From the NCBI RefSeq assembly GCF_001982635.1, contig NZ_MKFI01000002.1, positions 919,313-983,312 on the forward strand: a stretch of 64,000 nucleotides of DNA. Direction: 5' to 3'. This document shows, one piece after another, positions 7,505 to 15,610 of this stretch. This stretch comes from Bradyrhizobium mercantei. GTDB taxonomy: Bacteria; Pseudomonadota; Alphaproteobacteria; Rhizobiales; Xanthobacteraceae. The translations under genes were made by a program, and so were the position numbers. The number at the start of each line of letters is the position of its first letter. The first letter of the stretch is position 1. The notes under the pieces were generated by a model. It saw only the letters and a list, made by a program, of their open reading frames with translations, did not search any database and had not been told where the DNA came from.

Positions 7505-7978
7505 TTACACAGCGGCCGCCCGCTCGATCGCGGCGATGTCGATCTTCTTCATCGTCATCATCGCCTCCATTGCGCGCTTGCCGACGGCGCGATCGGCTGC
7601 GTTGACGAGCGCGAGCAGCCGCCGCGGCGTGATCTGCCAGGCAAAGCCCCAGCGATCCCGGCACCAGCCGCACGGCAATTCCTGGCCGCCATTGCCAGTG
7701 ACCGCGTTCCAGTAGCGATCGGTCTCCTCCTGGCTGTCGGTCAGCACCATGAAACTCACCGCCTCGTTCGGCGTGTAGTTGGAACCACCATTCAGCCCGA
7801 CGAAGCGGCGGCCGAGCACGGTGAACTCGACGGTCAGTTCATCCCCCTGCCCGATGCCCGGTATCGGCGATTGATGGCCGACGTCGACATGGCTATCCGG
7901 AAAGGTCGCGGCATAAAACTCCGCCGCCTCACGCGCTTTGCCCTGATCGAACCACAGGCAGGTCACAAGATCCGTCAT
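7505..7978 (-). CDS. VOC family protein (PhnB-like)
   Basis: A 157-residue vicinal-oxygen-chelate/glyoxalase-fold protein of the PhnB / 3-demethylubiquinone-like group. The diagnostic blocks are [20 protein letters not shown] at the N-terminus, [32 protein letters not shown] and [17 protein letters not shown]. Members of this subgroup are annotated as methyltransferase-like, but their real reactions are mostly unknown. The start at ATG 7978 has a strong AAAGGAG 7 nt upstream. The gene ends 134 bp before the serine hydrolase, read in the same direction. Downstream of the start, towards 8437, is a gene-free stretch of repeats. Confidence 0.9.
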   Translation of the reverse strand: MTDLVTCLWFDQGKAREAAEFYAATFPDSHVDVGHQSPIPGIGQGDELTVEFTVLGRRFVGLNGGSNYTPNEAVSFMVLTDSQEETDRYWNAVTGNGGQELPCGWCRDRWGFAWQITPRRLLALVNAADRAVGKRAMEAMMTMKKIDIAAIERAAAV

Positions 7979-8093
7979 CGCAGTCTCCTTTGTTTGCCCG
8001 GAGGACGATTGGCCGGCGCAGGATCCGACAGCACCTGGGAGAGTAATTTGCAGGATGGCGATTGTCACAGCGCCGTCTCTCCACGCACGACTG

Positions 8094-8207
8094 TCGTCCC
8101 GGCGAAAGCCAGGACCCGGAACCACCGAATTTGATGATGAACGGGATTGGGGCCCCAGCGTCGCGGAACAATGCGCGGCTGCGGTAATGGGTCGCCAGGA
8201 CGACGAT
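8094..8207. repeat. Palindromic repeat family A, copy 1 (within gene-free 7979-8437)
   Basis: Begins TCGTCCCGGCGAAAGCC and ends GCCAGGACGACGA, with an internal GGCCCCAGCG; it matches the copy at 58626-58753 in layout. The 459-bp gap between the VOC gene and the next hydrolase holds this repeat, repeat B1 and a GTTGGCTC hairpin. I see no gene in it. Confidence 0.75.
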
Positions 8208-8245
8208 GGTGATTGTTCGCAATGCAAGATGTCAAACAACGCGGT

Positions 8246-8349
8246 GTCATCACCCGCGAAAGCCGGTCATCCAGTATTCCAGAGGCAACCGCTATTGAAC
8301 CGATGGGCCGCGGCGTACTGGATCGCCCGGTCACGCCGGGCGATCACGG
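8246..8349. repeat. Palindromic repeat family B, copy 1
   Basis: Shares GTCATCACCCGCGAAAG, ATCCAGTATTCCAGAG and CGCGGCGTACTGGAT with the copy at 40458-40563, in the same order. The ends are inverted (hairpin-forming). Confidence 0.8.
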
Positions 8350-8381
8350 CTGAGGATGGGGTACAGACTGTAGCCAAGATT

Positions 8382-8419
8382 GAGCCAACGGTGCGCGCTT
8401 TGCGCCGGCCCGTTGGCTC
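8382..8419. terminator. Hairpin with GTTGGCTC end (possible terminator, diverged nested module)
   Basis: GAGCCAACGG and CCGTTGGCTC form a perfect 10-bp inverted repeat around an 18-nt GC-rich loop, 19 bp beyond the stop of the leftward serine hydrolase. It may end that transcript. Its right end (CCCGTTGGCTC) matches the end of the nested hairpin module described at 14707, 20010 and 35915. Confidence 0.45.
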
Positions 8420-8437
8420 AGTCCAGGGCCAGGTTCG

Positions 8438-9628
8438 CTAGTCGAATGCCTCGTGTTCTGCCAGCGGTTCGGTCAGTTCGAACCCTGGATGAAGCTGCGA
8501 GATGATGTTGAGCGCGGTGCGGCCGGGCGCGATCCCGGCGGGGTGCACGCCCGACGCATTGAAATACTGGTTGCTCAACACCGCGACGCCGCACTGCAGT
8601 TCCGGCACGACGATCACGATCGCTTCGAACCCGCCCTTGCTCGTCGCGCCGTTCTTTGTGAACACGGTATGGCCCTGCGTGTCGGCGGTAAGTTGCCAGG
8701 CGAGGCCCATGGTGACCGTGTCCTTTTTGTTCCCGCAGACGGGGTATGTCCCCACCTTCTGTTGCGTGAGCGCGATCTGCTTCCCGATCTTCCCGTTCGG
8801 GGCCGCGATCTGCGCGGCAAGAAACTTGATCATGTCGTCGCCGGTGGTCTTCAGATCAAATGCCGAGTCGCCGGTCGGCGTATTGCCGTCGAAAACGATC
8901 GGATATGGCGGCTGAGAGCTCTTGCTCCAATGCCCGATGCATCCCTGCGCGATCTTCCATGATGGATTGACGACGGCTCCGGTCTGCTTCATGTCGAGCG
9001 GACCGGTGACGTATTCGGCCAGGATCTCGTTGTAGTTGTGGCCCTGGTCTTTGCCAAACATCTGCGTGACCGCAAAACCCAAAGTCACGAAGCCGATATT
9101 GGAGTACTGCCAGCAGCCGGACGGCGGCGTGTCATATTGATTCCACCACGCGATAAGTTCGCTGGAGGGCGGCTCGTCGGCAAACAATTGCTTGCTGTAG
9201 CCGGTCAAGCCGTCTCCAGGCTGCTCCGGCATGCCGGATGTATGGGTGGCGAATTGCTGGAGCGTGATGGCGTCCAGCACCGGCGTTCCCACCGGATTCG
9301 TGCTGAAATTGTTCAGATAAGGGCCGATGGGATTGTCGAGAAAAGGCCCGCCCGCCTCGACCGCCACCGCCAGCAATGTGCTGGTGAACACCTTGGTCAC
9401 CGATCCGATCTCGAACACCGTGTCGGTCGTGACGGCAAACGGCGCGGGCGACGAGCCGGCAACGCCTGACAGTCCCTTGGGATAGACGTAGCCCTTGGTG
9501 CCGAACGACTTTTGGTCGTAGACCGCGATGCAGCAGCCAGGCGCATTGCTGACATTGAGATAATCTGCGGCTGCCTGCTGAACGATCTGTGCCGGACTTG
9601 TCGCCGCTTCGATGATTTGGCCGCTCAT
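8438..9628 (-). CDS. Serine hydrolase, class C beta-lactamase fold
   Basis: A 396-residue class C beta-lactamase-like protein with all three active-site motifs: SxxK as SVTK in FEIGSVTKVFTSTLL, YxN as YSN in WQYSNIGFVTLG, and a K-x-G triad as KNG in VFTKNGATSKGG. No signal peptide is visible, unlike true AmpC enzymes, so antibiotic resistance is not implied; esterase, peptidase or lactonase roles are all possible. The start ATG 9628 (MSGQIIEAA) has GAGAGGG 5 nt upstream and is preferred over ATG 9655. It is not a close paralogue of the hydrolase at 6108-7370: motif 2 and the flanking residues differ. Confidence 0.88.
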   Translation of the reverse strand: MSGQIIEAATSPAQIVQQAAADYLNVSNAPGCCIAVYDQKSFGTKGYVYPKGLSGVAGSSPAPFAVTTDTVFEIGSVTKVFTSTLLAVAVEAGGPFLDNPIGPYLNNFSTNPVGTPVLDAITLQQFATHTSGMPEQPGDGLTGYSKQLFADEPPSSELIAWWNQYDTPPSGCWQYSNIGFVTLGFAVTQMFGKDQGHNYNEILAEYVTGPLDMKQTGAVVNPSWKIAQGCIGHWSKSSQPPYPIVFDGNTPTGDSAFDLKTTGDDMIKFLAAQIAAPNGKIGKQIALTQQKVGTYPVCGNKKDTVTMGLAWQLTADTQGHTVFTKNGATSKGGFEAIVIVVPELQCGVAVLSNQYFNASGVHPAGIAPGRTALNIISQLHPGFELTEPLAEHEAFD

Positions 9629-9764
9629 GTCGCCCTCTCGCCAGTGAAGATGCACGATTAACCTTTGGTTGCATCATATCGCAAAACTCCGTAACACGCG
9701 AATGAAATCACCGTTACTGTTTGTTTCAATTTCGGTTGATGGAAAAGTTCGTGCGCCGGCATGA

Positions 9765-9841
9765 GTAGCGCGACATGCGCAACGCCACCTTACGGGCGCT
9801 GATAGGAGATCCCGGATATCGCTGCGCTCAGCCGGGCTACG
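9765..9841. repeat. Palindromic repeat family C, copy 2 (degenerate)
   Basis: Keeps the right half CCCGGATATCGCTGCGCTCA and GCCGGGCTACG, while the left half is reduced to GTAGCGCGACATGCGC. Confidence 0.65.
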
Positions 9842-9859
9842 CCGGCGACCTGCCGCGCA

Positions 9860-10756
9860 TCAGTCGCGCGACACGGACAATCCCGCGAGAAGCGGCGCGT
9901 ACGCGGCGAGCCTGCGCGATACGAACTCAGTGAACAACCGCACGCGCTTGGTCTTGCGTGTCTCGCCCTGGGTGAGAAGCCAGAGCGTGCCGTGCATGTG
10001 CAGCTCGGTGCCGGGCACCTTCACCAATAGGGGGTCGGCATCTCCGACAAAGCACGGCAGTGTCGTCATCCCGAGCCCTTGCCGGACTGCAGCGAGCTGC
10101 GCCTCGCCGTCCGTGGTCCTGAACGGAACCCCGGTGGTGCGAACCTCACCCTCGCCGGCCCAGTCCGGGATGCCATGCATGCTGATGACGATCCACCTGA
10201 CAGGGTCAGGCGCGCCCGCACGCCACGCGGCCAGTCGATCGCGGGACATGTAGACGCCGCCGAACAGCTCCGGGCCCTTCAGGCCGTGAAGATTGAGCGG
10301 CAGGGTTTTGCGGTCGTAGACGACGCGGATCGCGACGTCGGCCTCTCGATTGGTCAGATTTGCCAGTTCGCCGGACGACAGGATTTCAATCTCGATGTCC
10401 GGATGCAGACGCGCGAAATCGGCGAAGTCCGGCATCAGCAGATGCGTCGCCAGCGTCGGGGCCAGCGTGACCCGCAGCAGCCCGCGCACGCCCTGGTCGC
10501 GCCCGAAGACGCGCGTCGCCAGCTGGTGCGACGACGCATCCATCTGGTCCGCGAACTCGAGGACCTCCTCGCCCGCAGCCGTCAGGCGGTAGCCCGAAGG
10601 CAGCTTTTCGAACATGTGCGCCCCGAGGCGTTCCTCGAGCTGTGCGATGCGCCGAAGCACGGTCGAGTGATTGACCCCGAGGCGCTCGGCGGCGGCCCGC
10701 ACCGAGCCTCCACGCGCGACGGCAAGAAAGTAGCGAACGTCATCCCAGTCGATCAT
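9860..10756 (-). CDS. LysR family transcriptional regulator
   Basis: A 298-residue LysR regulator. The helix-turn-helix is in WDDVRYFLAVARGGSVRAAA and LGVNHSTVLRRIAQLEERLG; the effector domain begins near residue 90 (GLLRVTLAPTLATHLLMPDF). The MIDWDD start and the NHSTVLRRI recognition helix put it in the large CrgA/DmlR-like group common in rhizobia. ATG 10756 is chosen because it gives the family-typical N-terminus; 26 extra in-frame codons upstream look non-coding. It is divergent from an SDR plus F420-reductase-like pair, which it probably controls. Confidence 0.92.
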   Translation of the reverse strand: MIDWDDVRYFLAVARGGSVRAAAERLGVNHSTVLRRIAQLEERLGAHMFEKLPSGYRLTAAGEEVLEFADQMDASSHQLATRVFGRDQGVRGLLRVTLAPTLATHLLMPDFADFARLHPDIEIEILSSGELANLTNREADVAIRVVYDRKTLPLNLHGLKGPELFGGVYMSRDRLAAWRAGAPDPVRWIVISMHGIPDWAGEGEVRTTGVPFRTTDGEAQLAAVRQGLGMTTLPCFVGDADPLLVKVPGTELHMHGTLWLLTQGETRKTKRVRLFTEFVSRRLAAYAPLLAGLSVSRD

Positions 10757-10996
10757 GGTGCAATCCGGCACCGCGTGGTGCGCCTTCCAAAGCCCGCCTC
10801 TAGCACATCGAACGGCAATAACGGCAGTCATCATAGCCTATGCCGACGAGCGCGGCTGCCGTTGGACGTCCAGCCGGATCGATTTCGCACCACCGGTGTG
10901 CGCGGTTCCCTACTCAACGCCTGACGCCGCCGGACCCATGTTGCGGGTCTCGGGGCCTCCCCGAACGACCAAAGGCGGAGCTTGAAAGGAGAAGTC

Positions 10997-11731
10997 ATGG
11001 GAAAGCTAGAGGGTAAGGTTGCAGTCATCACGGGTGGGTCGAGCGGCATGGCGCTGGCAAGCGCCAAGCGGTTCGTTGACGAAGGCGCCCATGTTTTCAT
11101 CACCGGCCGCAGGCAGGAGGCGCTCGACGCGGCCGTCAGGCTGATTGGCCGGAACGTGACCGGCGTGCGCGGCGACGCGGCCAATCTCGACGACCTCGAC
11201 CGCCTGTTCGATACGGTGAAGCGGGACAAGGGCAGGATCGACGTCCTGTACGCGAGCGCCGGCATCGGCGAATCCGTCCCGCTCGGCGAGATCACCGAGC
11301 AGCATTTCGATGCGGCCTTCGGCCTCAATACGCGCGGCACGCTGTTTACGGTTCAGAAGGCGCTGCCGCTGTTCAACGACGGCGGATCGATCTTCATGAC
11401 CGGGTCGGTTGCCTCGGTGAAGGGCTTTCCCGGTTACGGCGTGTATGCGGCGAGCAAGGCCGCGTTGCGCTCATTCGCACGCACCTGGCTCAACGAACTG
11501 AAGGGCAGGAATATCCGCGTGAACGTGCTGAGCCCGGGACCGATCGCCACACCGATGCAGGACCAGGTTCTCACCGCGGAAGCGAAGCGGATGTTCGAAT
11601 CCCTGATCCCGCGGGGAAAGATGGGTCGTCCTGAGGAAATCGCCGCGGCCGCGGTGTTTCTTGCGTCTGACGAGTCCAGCTTCGTGAATGGCGTCGAGCT
11701 GTCTGTCGACGGCGGCTTCTCGGCCATCTGA
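10997..11731 (+). CDS. SDR family oxidoreductase
   Basis: A 244-residue classical short-chain dehydrogenase/reductase. Cofactor motif TGGSSGMALA (residues about 13-22), ASAG in place of the usual NNAG, catalytic Ser in MTGSVASVKG, and YxxxK as YAASK. The arginine-containing FITGRRQEAL after beta-2 suggests NADP(H). The C-terminal FVNGVELSVDGGFS is typical. ATG 10997 has AAAGGAG 4 nt upstream. It leads a likely two-gene operon with the F420-reductase-like gene (39 bp gap) and is divergent from a LysR regulator. The substrate is unknown; this SDR subgroup often reduces quinones or xenobiotic carbonyls. Confidence 0.92.
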   Translation: MGKLEGKVAVITGGSSGMALASAKRFVDEGAHVFITGRRQEALDAAVRLIGRNVTGVRGDAANLDDLDRLFDTVKRDKGRIDVLYASAGIGESVPLGEITEQHFDAAFGLNTRGTLFTVQKALPLFNDGGSIFMTGSVASVKGFPGYGVYAASKAALRSFARTWLNELKGRNIRVNVLSPGPIATPMQDQVLTAEAKRMFESLIPRGKMGRPEEIAAAAVFLASDESSFVNGVELSVDGGFSAI

Positions 11732-11770
11732 CGGCAGCCAATCAAGACCAACATGGATCGGAGAAACATC

Positions 11771-12370
11771 ATGAGCTACGCGATTGTCGGATTCGGCAAG
11801 ATCGGCCAGGCCCTCGCCCACGCCTTCGCCCGCAACAACATCGACGTGACCGTCGCAAGCCGCCGGTCGCCCGAGGCCTTGGCGCCGCAGGCCCGGGCGA
11901 TTGGACCCAATGTCGTCGCCAAGTCGCTGCGGGAAGCACTCGCGGCCGACACAATCTTCCTGGCGGTCCCGTTCGAGGAGCATCGCGAGATCGCGAAGGC
12001 CCTGCCGAGCTGGCAAGGCAAGACGGTCATCGACACCATGAACACGTTAGCTCCGCCTGCGGAGCTCGACGGTCTCCCCTCCTCCGGCTTCGTCGCAAAG
12101 GCCTTCACCGGCGCCAGGCTCGTGAAGGGCTTCAATCACCTGATTGCGGCTAAGCTCGCTGCCGATCCGGTCGTCGAGGGCGGGCACCGGGTCGTCTTTC
12201 TGTCTGGTGACGACGAGGACGCGACCGCCCCCGTGGCGGCCCTGGCCAAACAACTCGGGTTCGCCCCCGTCAAGCTCGGAAAGCTCAACGAGGGAGGCGC
12301 GCTGGTGCAGGGACGCGGCGGCACCTGGGGCCGGCTCATCTTCCAGGATTTGTTCAAGAAGGAGCAGTGA
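11771..12370 (+). CDS. NADPH-dependent F420 reductase-like Rossmann protein
   Basis: A 199-residue protein with an N-terminal Rossmann motif (YAIVGFGKIGQALAHAFAR; GFGKIG is the dinucleotide loop) and an Arg-Arg after beta-2 (VASRRSP), consistent with NADPH. The block IFLAVPFEEHREIAKALP and the later GARLVKGFNHL match the NAD(P)-binding/F420-reductase-like family (NpdG-like) found in many bacteria that lack F420. GGAG 6 nt upstream supports ATG 11771. The second gene of the SDR operon, it may recycle or transfer reducing equivalents for the SDR step (inference). Confidence 0.85.
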   Translation: MSYAIVGFGKIGQALAHAFARNNIDVTVASRRSPEALAPQARAIGPNVVAKSLREALAADTIFLAVPFEEHREIAKALPSWQGKTVIDTMNTLAPPAELDGLPSSGFVAKAFTGARLVKGFNHLIAAKLAADPVVEGGHRVVFLSGDDEDATAPVAALAKQLGFAPVKLGKLNEGGALVQGRGGTWGRLIFQDLFKKEQ

Positions 12371-12405
12371 TCGATCCACGATCGCGTGATCGAGGCGAGA
12401 AGCGC

Positions 12406-12492
12406 GTAGCCCGCATGAGCACAGCCGCATGCGGGACACCGCGCGACGCGATGACAGAGGTGCCCCAGCGCTGCGCTTGATTGCGGGCCACG
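12406..12492. repeat. Palindromic repeat family C, copy 3 (degenerate)
   Basis: GTAGCCCGCATGAGCACAGC at the left and TGCGGGCCACG at the right; the centre has diverged. It occupies the start of the 239-bp gap before the small secreted protein gene. Confidence 0.65.
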
Positions 12493-12609
12493 CCTACTCA
12501 CGCGACGTTGAGCCGGCGTGAGCGAGGATTGCATTTAAGTCCGCCATTGCCGCGCACATCTATCCGGTGAGGCCAGACTCCTTGGCCCCATAAAAAACGG
12601 AGTAACTCA

Positions 12610-12846
12610 ATGACGAACGTCAAACTTCTGTCGGCTGCTTTGATCGCGGTTGCCATGATCGCGTCGCCGGCAATGGCGCGTGAAACCCGTGCCGTGTCCC
12701 GCCATGTCGCAGAGGCCAACGCCGCCGCGCCGGCCGAGCCCGTCTACGTCGACGGGCGCGCGTGCATTCCAGCGCCGCGCGTCGGTTCATTCGCCACCGC
12801 GCCCTGGACCGGCGGCAATGTCCCGTGCGAACCGGGTCCGTATTGA
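12610..12846 (+). CDS. Small secreted protein, unknown function
   Basis: 78 residues. A Sec signal peptide is clear: TNVK, then LLSAALIAVAMIASPAMA with probable cleavage after AMA (about residue 23). The mature part is about 55 residues with two Cys (RACIPAPR and NVPCEPGPY) that could form a disulfide, and it is Pro/Ala rich. GGAG 8 nt before the ATG supports expression. Similar tiny exported proteins are frequent in Bradyrhizobium, without known function. It stands alone between repeats C3 and G3. Confidence 0.75.
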   Translation: MTNVKLLSAALIAVAMIASPAMARETRAVSRHVAEANAAAPAEPVYVDGRACIPAPRVGSFATAPWTGGNVPCEPGPY

Positions 12847-12989
12847 TCGCGCTGCGCGCACTGATCAGAGATCGTGGGCGGGTTGGCGAAGCGAAGCCCG
12901 CCATCACGAGCGTGGCTTCAAAGGTGCGGTGGATTACGCTTCGCTAATCCACCCTACGAGTTGCTCAGTGAAGAGCCCCGCGCGTCCTC

Positions 12990-13091
12990 GCGCATGATCC
13001 GGAAAAGTGCGAAGCGGTTTTCCGAAAAGATCATGCTCAAGCAAAAAGCTAAAGCGTGATGACGACTCGACCCAATCTCATCGCGCTTTAG
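12990..13091. repeat. Repeat family G-like element, copy 3
   Basis: GCATGATCCGGAAAAGTGC with inverted GGTTTTCCGAAAAGATCATGC, followed by AAAGCGTGATGACGA and ATCTCATCGCGCTTTAG. The second half is a separate inverted pair (AAAGCG..CGCTTT). Resembles common rhizobial intergenic elements. Confidence 0.6.
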
Positions 13092-13107
13092 CCTTGTGGC
13101 CCGGGCG

Positions 13108-13785
13108 CTACGCCCTGCTCTGAACGTCGGCAATGAGCTCGATGATCTTTGGTCGTACGATGGCGATGTGATCGAGAATCTGGCGGGGCATCTGATCGAC
13201 ATAAGTCACGAACTTGTCCAGCATGTCGTGGGCGGCTGAAATACCGACCTCGCGAACGTGTGCGTCCACCTTTTGCTTGCCTTCCTTGAACTGACTGTAG
13301 AAGCCGCCGATCTGCTTGCACATCAGCTCGTCGATTGGATCGATCGACTGCTGCGGATGCAGGGGAAGACCGCCCATGGCCGCCTGCGTCGCCCGGTCCA
13401 TCGGGAGGTAGACGATATTCCAATCGTCATAAGGCAACAGGTGCATCACCTTGACCAGCCATTGCCCGAGTTCGCCGTTCCAGACCGGCCCGGAAAGCAC
13501 GAAGAACGGTCGGATCGCGTTGTGGCCATGGGCCCGCAGCATTTCCGTTTCGATCTCGGTCCGGCGCGCATCCTGCGTCGCCAGGGATTGCTTGATCCTG
13601 CGCTCGTCCTCGGCCTGGTCGGGAATGATATTCGCGGCGTCGTTCAGGCTGAATCCCAGCGCCTGCAGCATGGCGCCGTGGCGTCCCGCGAACACGTCTT
13701 CTCCGAACACGCGGCGCTTGCCGTCAGAATCGACTGGAGGCAGCGGGAATGCGGAATCGCCCGGTGTCTTGCGCCTGCCGAACAT
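13108..13785 (-). CDS. Hypothetical protein, 225 aa
   Basis: I do not recognise the family. The protein is soluble, mixed alpha/beta, with no signal peptide or membrane segment. Its N-terminus is basic (FGRRKTPGDSAF). A mid-region reads FFVLSGPVWNGELGQWLVKV, and its last 80 residues look helical (MCKQIGGFYSQFKEGKQKVD, then HDMLDKFVTYVDQMP). GGGGAG 6 nt before ATG 13785 and full codon bias support a real gene. It stands alone, with repeats on both sides; the 3' neighbour is repeat G3 and the 5' neighbour a 1-kb gene-free island. Confidence 0.75.
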   Translation of the reverse strand: MFGRRKTPGDSAFPLPPVDSDGKRRVFGEDVFAGRHGAMLQALGFSLNDAANIIPDQAEDERRIKQSLATQDARRTEIETEMLRAHGHNAIRPFFVLSGPVWNGELGQWLVKVMHLLPYDDWNIVYLPMDRATQAAMGGLPLHPQQSIDPIDELMCKQIGGFYSQFKEGKQKVDAHVREVGISAAHDMLDKFVTYVDQMPRQILDHIAIVRPKIIELIADVQSRA

Positions 13786-13890
13786 GCGGAACTCCCCGTT
13801 GTTTTGCGCGGGAAGTTAAGCGGCACCGATTAAGAAATTGAAGGTCGCGAAAGGTAAAATTTGCCTTACACAGGGCCAGGATACGGCCGC

Positions 13891-13973
13891 GTAGCCCGCA
13901 TGAGCGCAGCGATATGCGGGAGTTCACGACGCAAATCGAAGCCCTGGATATCGCTACGCTCGTCCGGGCTACG
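13891..13973. repeat. Palindromic repeat family C, copy 4
   Basis: Complete: GTAGCCCGCATGAGCGCAGC at the left, GATATCGCTACGCTCGTCCG and GGGCTACG at the right. Confidence 0.8.
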
Positions 13974-14109
13974 CCTGCTGCGGTCGCACATTGCAGCTCT
14001 CTGCGTTTCGGAGCGCTTCGTAGAACGGGTCAGCGCCAGCGTAACCCGCCATTGCGCCCCGCCGCGCCAGCAACAGCATTCACATTTCAAACAGCTTAAG
14101 CATTCGCGA

Positions 14110-14620
14110 TCTCGCGACATGATCTGTCCGAGCTTTGTGCGTCGTTCCGCCTCTCTGGAAACAGAGGGCGCAGGGAAAGCCGGGTGCCGATCGCACCCAT
14201 GGGCCCCGAGCAATAGGTAGAAAGCTCGGGGGGTAGGACCACAGGTGTAACCGGAAACAACCCGGCTTTCCCTGCGCGATGGGCTACGGCTTACTTCGTG
14301 CTCTCCCCGGCGAGACCAGGCTTTTTTGTCACCGCCTTCGCCACGCGCACCGCGCAATGTGAAGAGACACCTGCCATGAGGGCGTCAGGACCACACGACT
14401 TCGCCGTCCGCCTCACGCGCACTCGTCAGTCGCGCATTCAGCGTCCACCGCATCTCGACCCGCGTTCGTGACGATCGCGATCCGCCCCTCGTGTCGGGTG
14501 AGACGCGCATATTGAACAGCTGAGTTGGGTCAAACGCCAAGCGGAATATTTTCTTATTCGCGGATTGACAGGTTTTGCTGAGTTGCCCGTCGGGGTGATT
14601 TGTCGCAGGTGATGCGGAGA
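14110..14620. repeat. Long structured dispersed-type element (gene-free island 13786-14839)
   Basis: The 1,054-bp gap between two leftward genes contains no convincing gene. Its core is a structured segment: CGCAGGGAAAGCCGGGT (14169-14185) is the exact inverse of ACCCGGCTTTCCCTGCG (14260-14276), and a nested pair CCCCGAGC/GCTCGGGG sits at 14204-14211 and 14224-14231. The downstream part reads through phrases such as GGCGTCAGGACCACACGACT that I remember as recurring in Bradyrhizobium genomes (memory, not a search). The edges are approximate. It may be a dispersed element or encode a structured RNA. Confidence 0.5.
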
Positions 14621-14641
14621 GATTTGATTTGCGTCAGCCGC

Positions 14642-14756
14642 GTAGCCCGCATGAGCGCAGCGATATGCGGGAGACCACGACACGAATGAAAGTGCCCGGA
14701 TATCGCGGAGCCTGTCATCGGGCGCGCGTTCGCGCGACCCGTTGGCTCATCCGGGC
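14642..14756. repeat. Palindromic repeat family C, copy 5, interrupted by nested module
   Basis: The left half is normal (GTAGCCCGCATGAGCGCAGC). In the right half, where other copies read ATCGC-TACG-CTCATCCGGG, this copy has a 39-bp insert in place of TACG, and the final GGCTACG is lost. Confidence 0.75.
14707..14745 (+). repeat. Nested hairpin module, copy 1 (in repeat C5)
   Basis: Begins GGAGCCTGTCATC and ends ACCCGTTGG. The core folds as GGG-CGCGCG-TT-CGCGCG-A-CCC, with one unpaired A on the 3' side. It sits exactly between CGC and CTC of the host repeat. Confidence 0.7.
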
Positions 14757-14839
14757 ACCACTTGGGACACTTGCCGATCCGCCCTCGCACAGGACTCGCG
14801 AGAGCCGACGTGCACAGTCTCCGCTCAACCAGACGCCTT

Positions 14840-15496
14840 TCAACCAGACGCGTTGGCCGGCTCGGACATCGCGATCCGGTTCCTGACGCTGGGACGCTCC
14901 TGCATCCTCGCGTACCATGCCGAAAGAGCCTCGCACTCCGCCGGCACAGGCACCTTCAGGAGTCCGGCGAAGATCAGGCCGCCGATGAGGGTGATATCGG
15001 CCATCGTGAACGCCTCGCCGGCGACGAACGGCTGCCGCTGCAGAATGCCGTCAAAGTAGTGCATCCCCCTGAGAGCCTTGTCGCGCTGACGGAAGCCCCA
15101 TTCGGGGTTCTGATAGATCTCGACATGAGGCCCAAGACCCGGCGTGGCGTGGTGGAAATAGACGCTGATGGGGTCGAGCACCTCCAGTTCCGCGCGTTTG
15201 CTCATCATGTGGATCACGCCCTTTTCGCGTGGCGTCCTGCCGGTCAGCGTCGGCGCGCCATCGAGCGCGTCGAGATATTCGGTAATGGCCGTGCATTCGC
15301 CAATGTAGGTCCCGTCGTCGAGTTCGAGCACCGGCAGCGTGCCCGAGTAGTTCTTCGCGAGGAATTCCGGTTTCTTGTGCTCGCCCTTGTAGAGATCGAC
15401 CAGGACGAACTGCACCTGCGGCCGCAGGTTCTTCTCGGCCAGGGCGATGCGAACGCGGGCCGGATATGGACCGGTCGGCCAATCGTAGATCTTCAT
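14840..15496 (-). CDS. Glutathione S-transferase family protein
   Basis: A 218-residue cytosolic glutathione S-transferase. The N-terminal thioredoxin-like domain (MKIYDWPTGPYPARVRIALA) has the glutathione-binding cis-Pro/Asp-Ser equivalent region as GTLPVLELDDGTYIGECTAI, with Glu-Cys in place of Glu-Ser. The C-terminal helical domain carries the capping motif AGEAFTMADITLIGGLIFAG. A catalytic Ser/Tyr near the N-terminus (Pro-Tyr-Pro-Ala-Arg) is plausible. ATG 15496 has GGGAG 7 nt upstream and is preferred over ATG 15508, which overlaps that site. It is divergent from a TetR regulator with two identical operators between them, so induction by an electrophile that releases TetR is likely (inference). 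Confidence 0.9.
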   Translation of the reverse strand: MKIYDWPTGPYPARVRIALAEKNLRPQVQFVLVDLYKGEHKKPEFLAKNYSGTLPVLELDDGTYIGECTAITEYLDALDGAPTLTGRTPREKGVIHMMSKRAELEVLDPISVYFHHATPGLGPHVEIYQNPEWGFRQRDKALRGMHYFDGILQRQPFVAGEAFTMADITLIGGLIFAGLLKVPVPAECEALSAWYARMQERPSVRNRIAMSEPANASG

Positions 15497-15513
15497 CACA
15501 ACTCCCATTTTGT

Positions 15514-15531
15514 CTACCTGTCACTTGGTAG
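15514..15531. promoter_or_regulatory. TetR operator candidate O1
   Basis: CTACCTGTCACTTGGTAG, with CTACC/GGTAG inverted arms. It lies 18 bp upstream of the GST start and is identical over 18 bp to the site at 15569. Confidence 0.75.
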
Positions 15532-15568
15532 GTCCGATATGAGTACTTCACATCTGGCTGGTCAAGCC

Positions 15569-15586
15569 CTACCTGTCACTTGGTAG
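15569..15586. promoter_or_regulatory. TetR operator candidate O2
   Basis: The second exact copy of CTACCTGTCACTTGGTAG, 25 bp before the TetR start and 55 bp (about five helical turns) from O1. The two sites bracket the divergent promoter region. Confidence 0.75.
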
Positions 15587-15610
15587 ATAACGAAGCAGTG
15601 AGAGGACGAC

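Noticed and set aside
8438-9628. AmpC beta-lactamase (antibiotic resistance)
   Set aside because: The three active-site motifs fit the fold, but there is no signal peptide and no ampR-type neighbour, so only the broad serine hydrolase call is supported.
13850-14640. CRISPR-like array in the repeat-rich island
   Set aside because: The repeats are inverted, of different families and irregularly spaced; there are no regular spacers and no cas genes.
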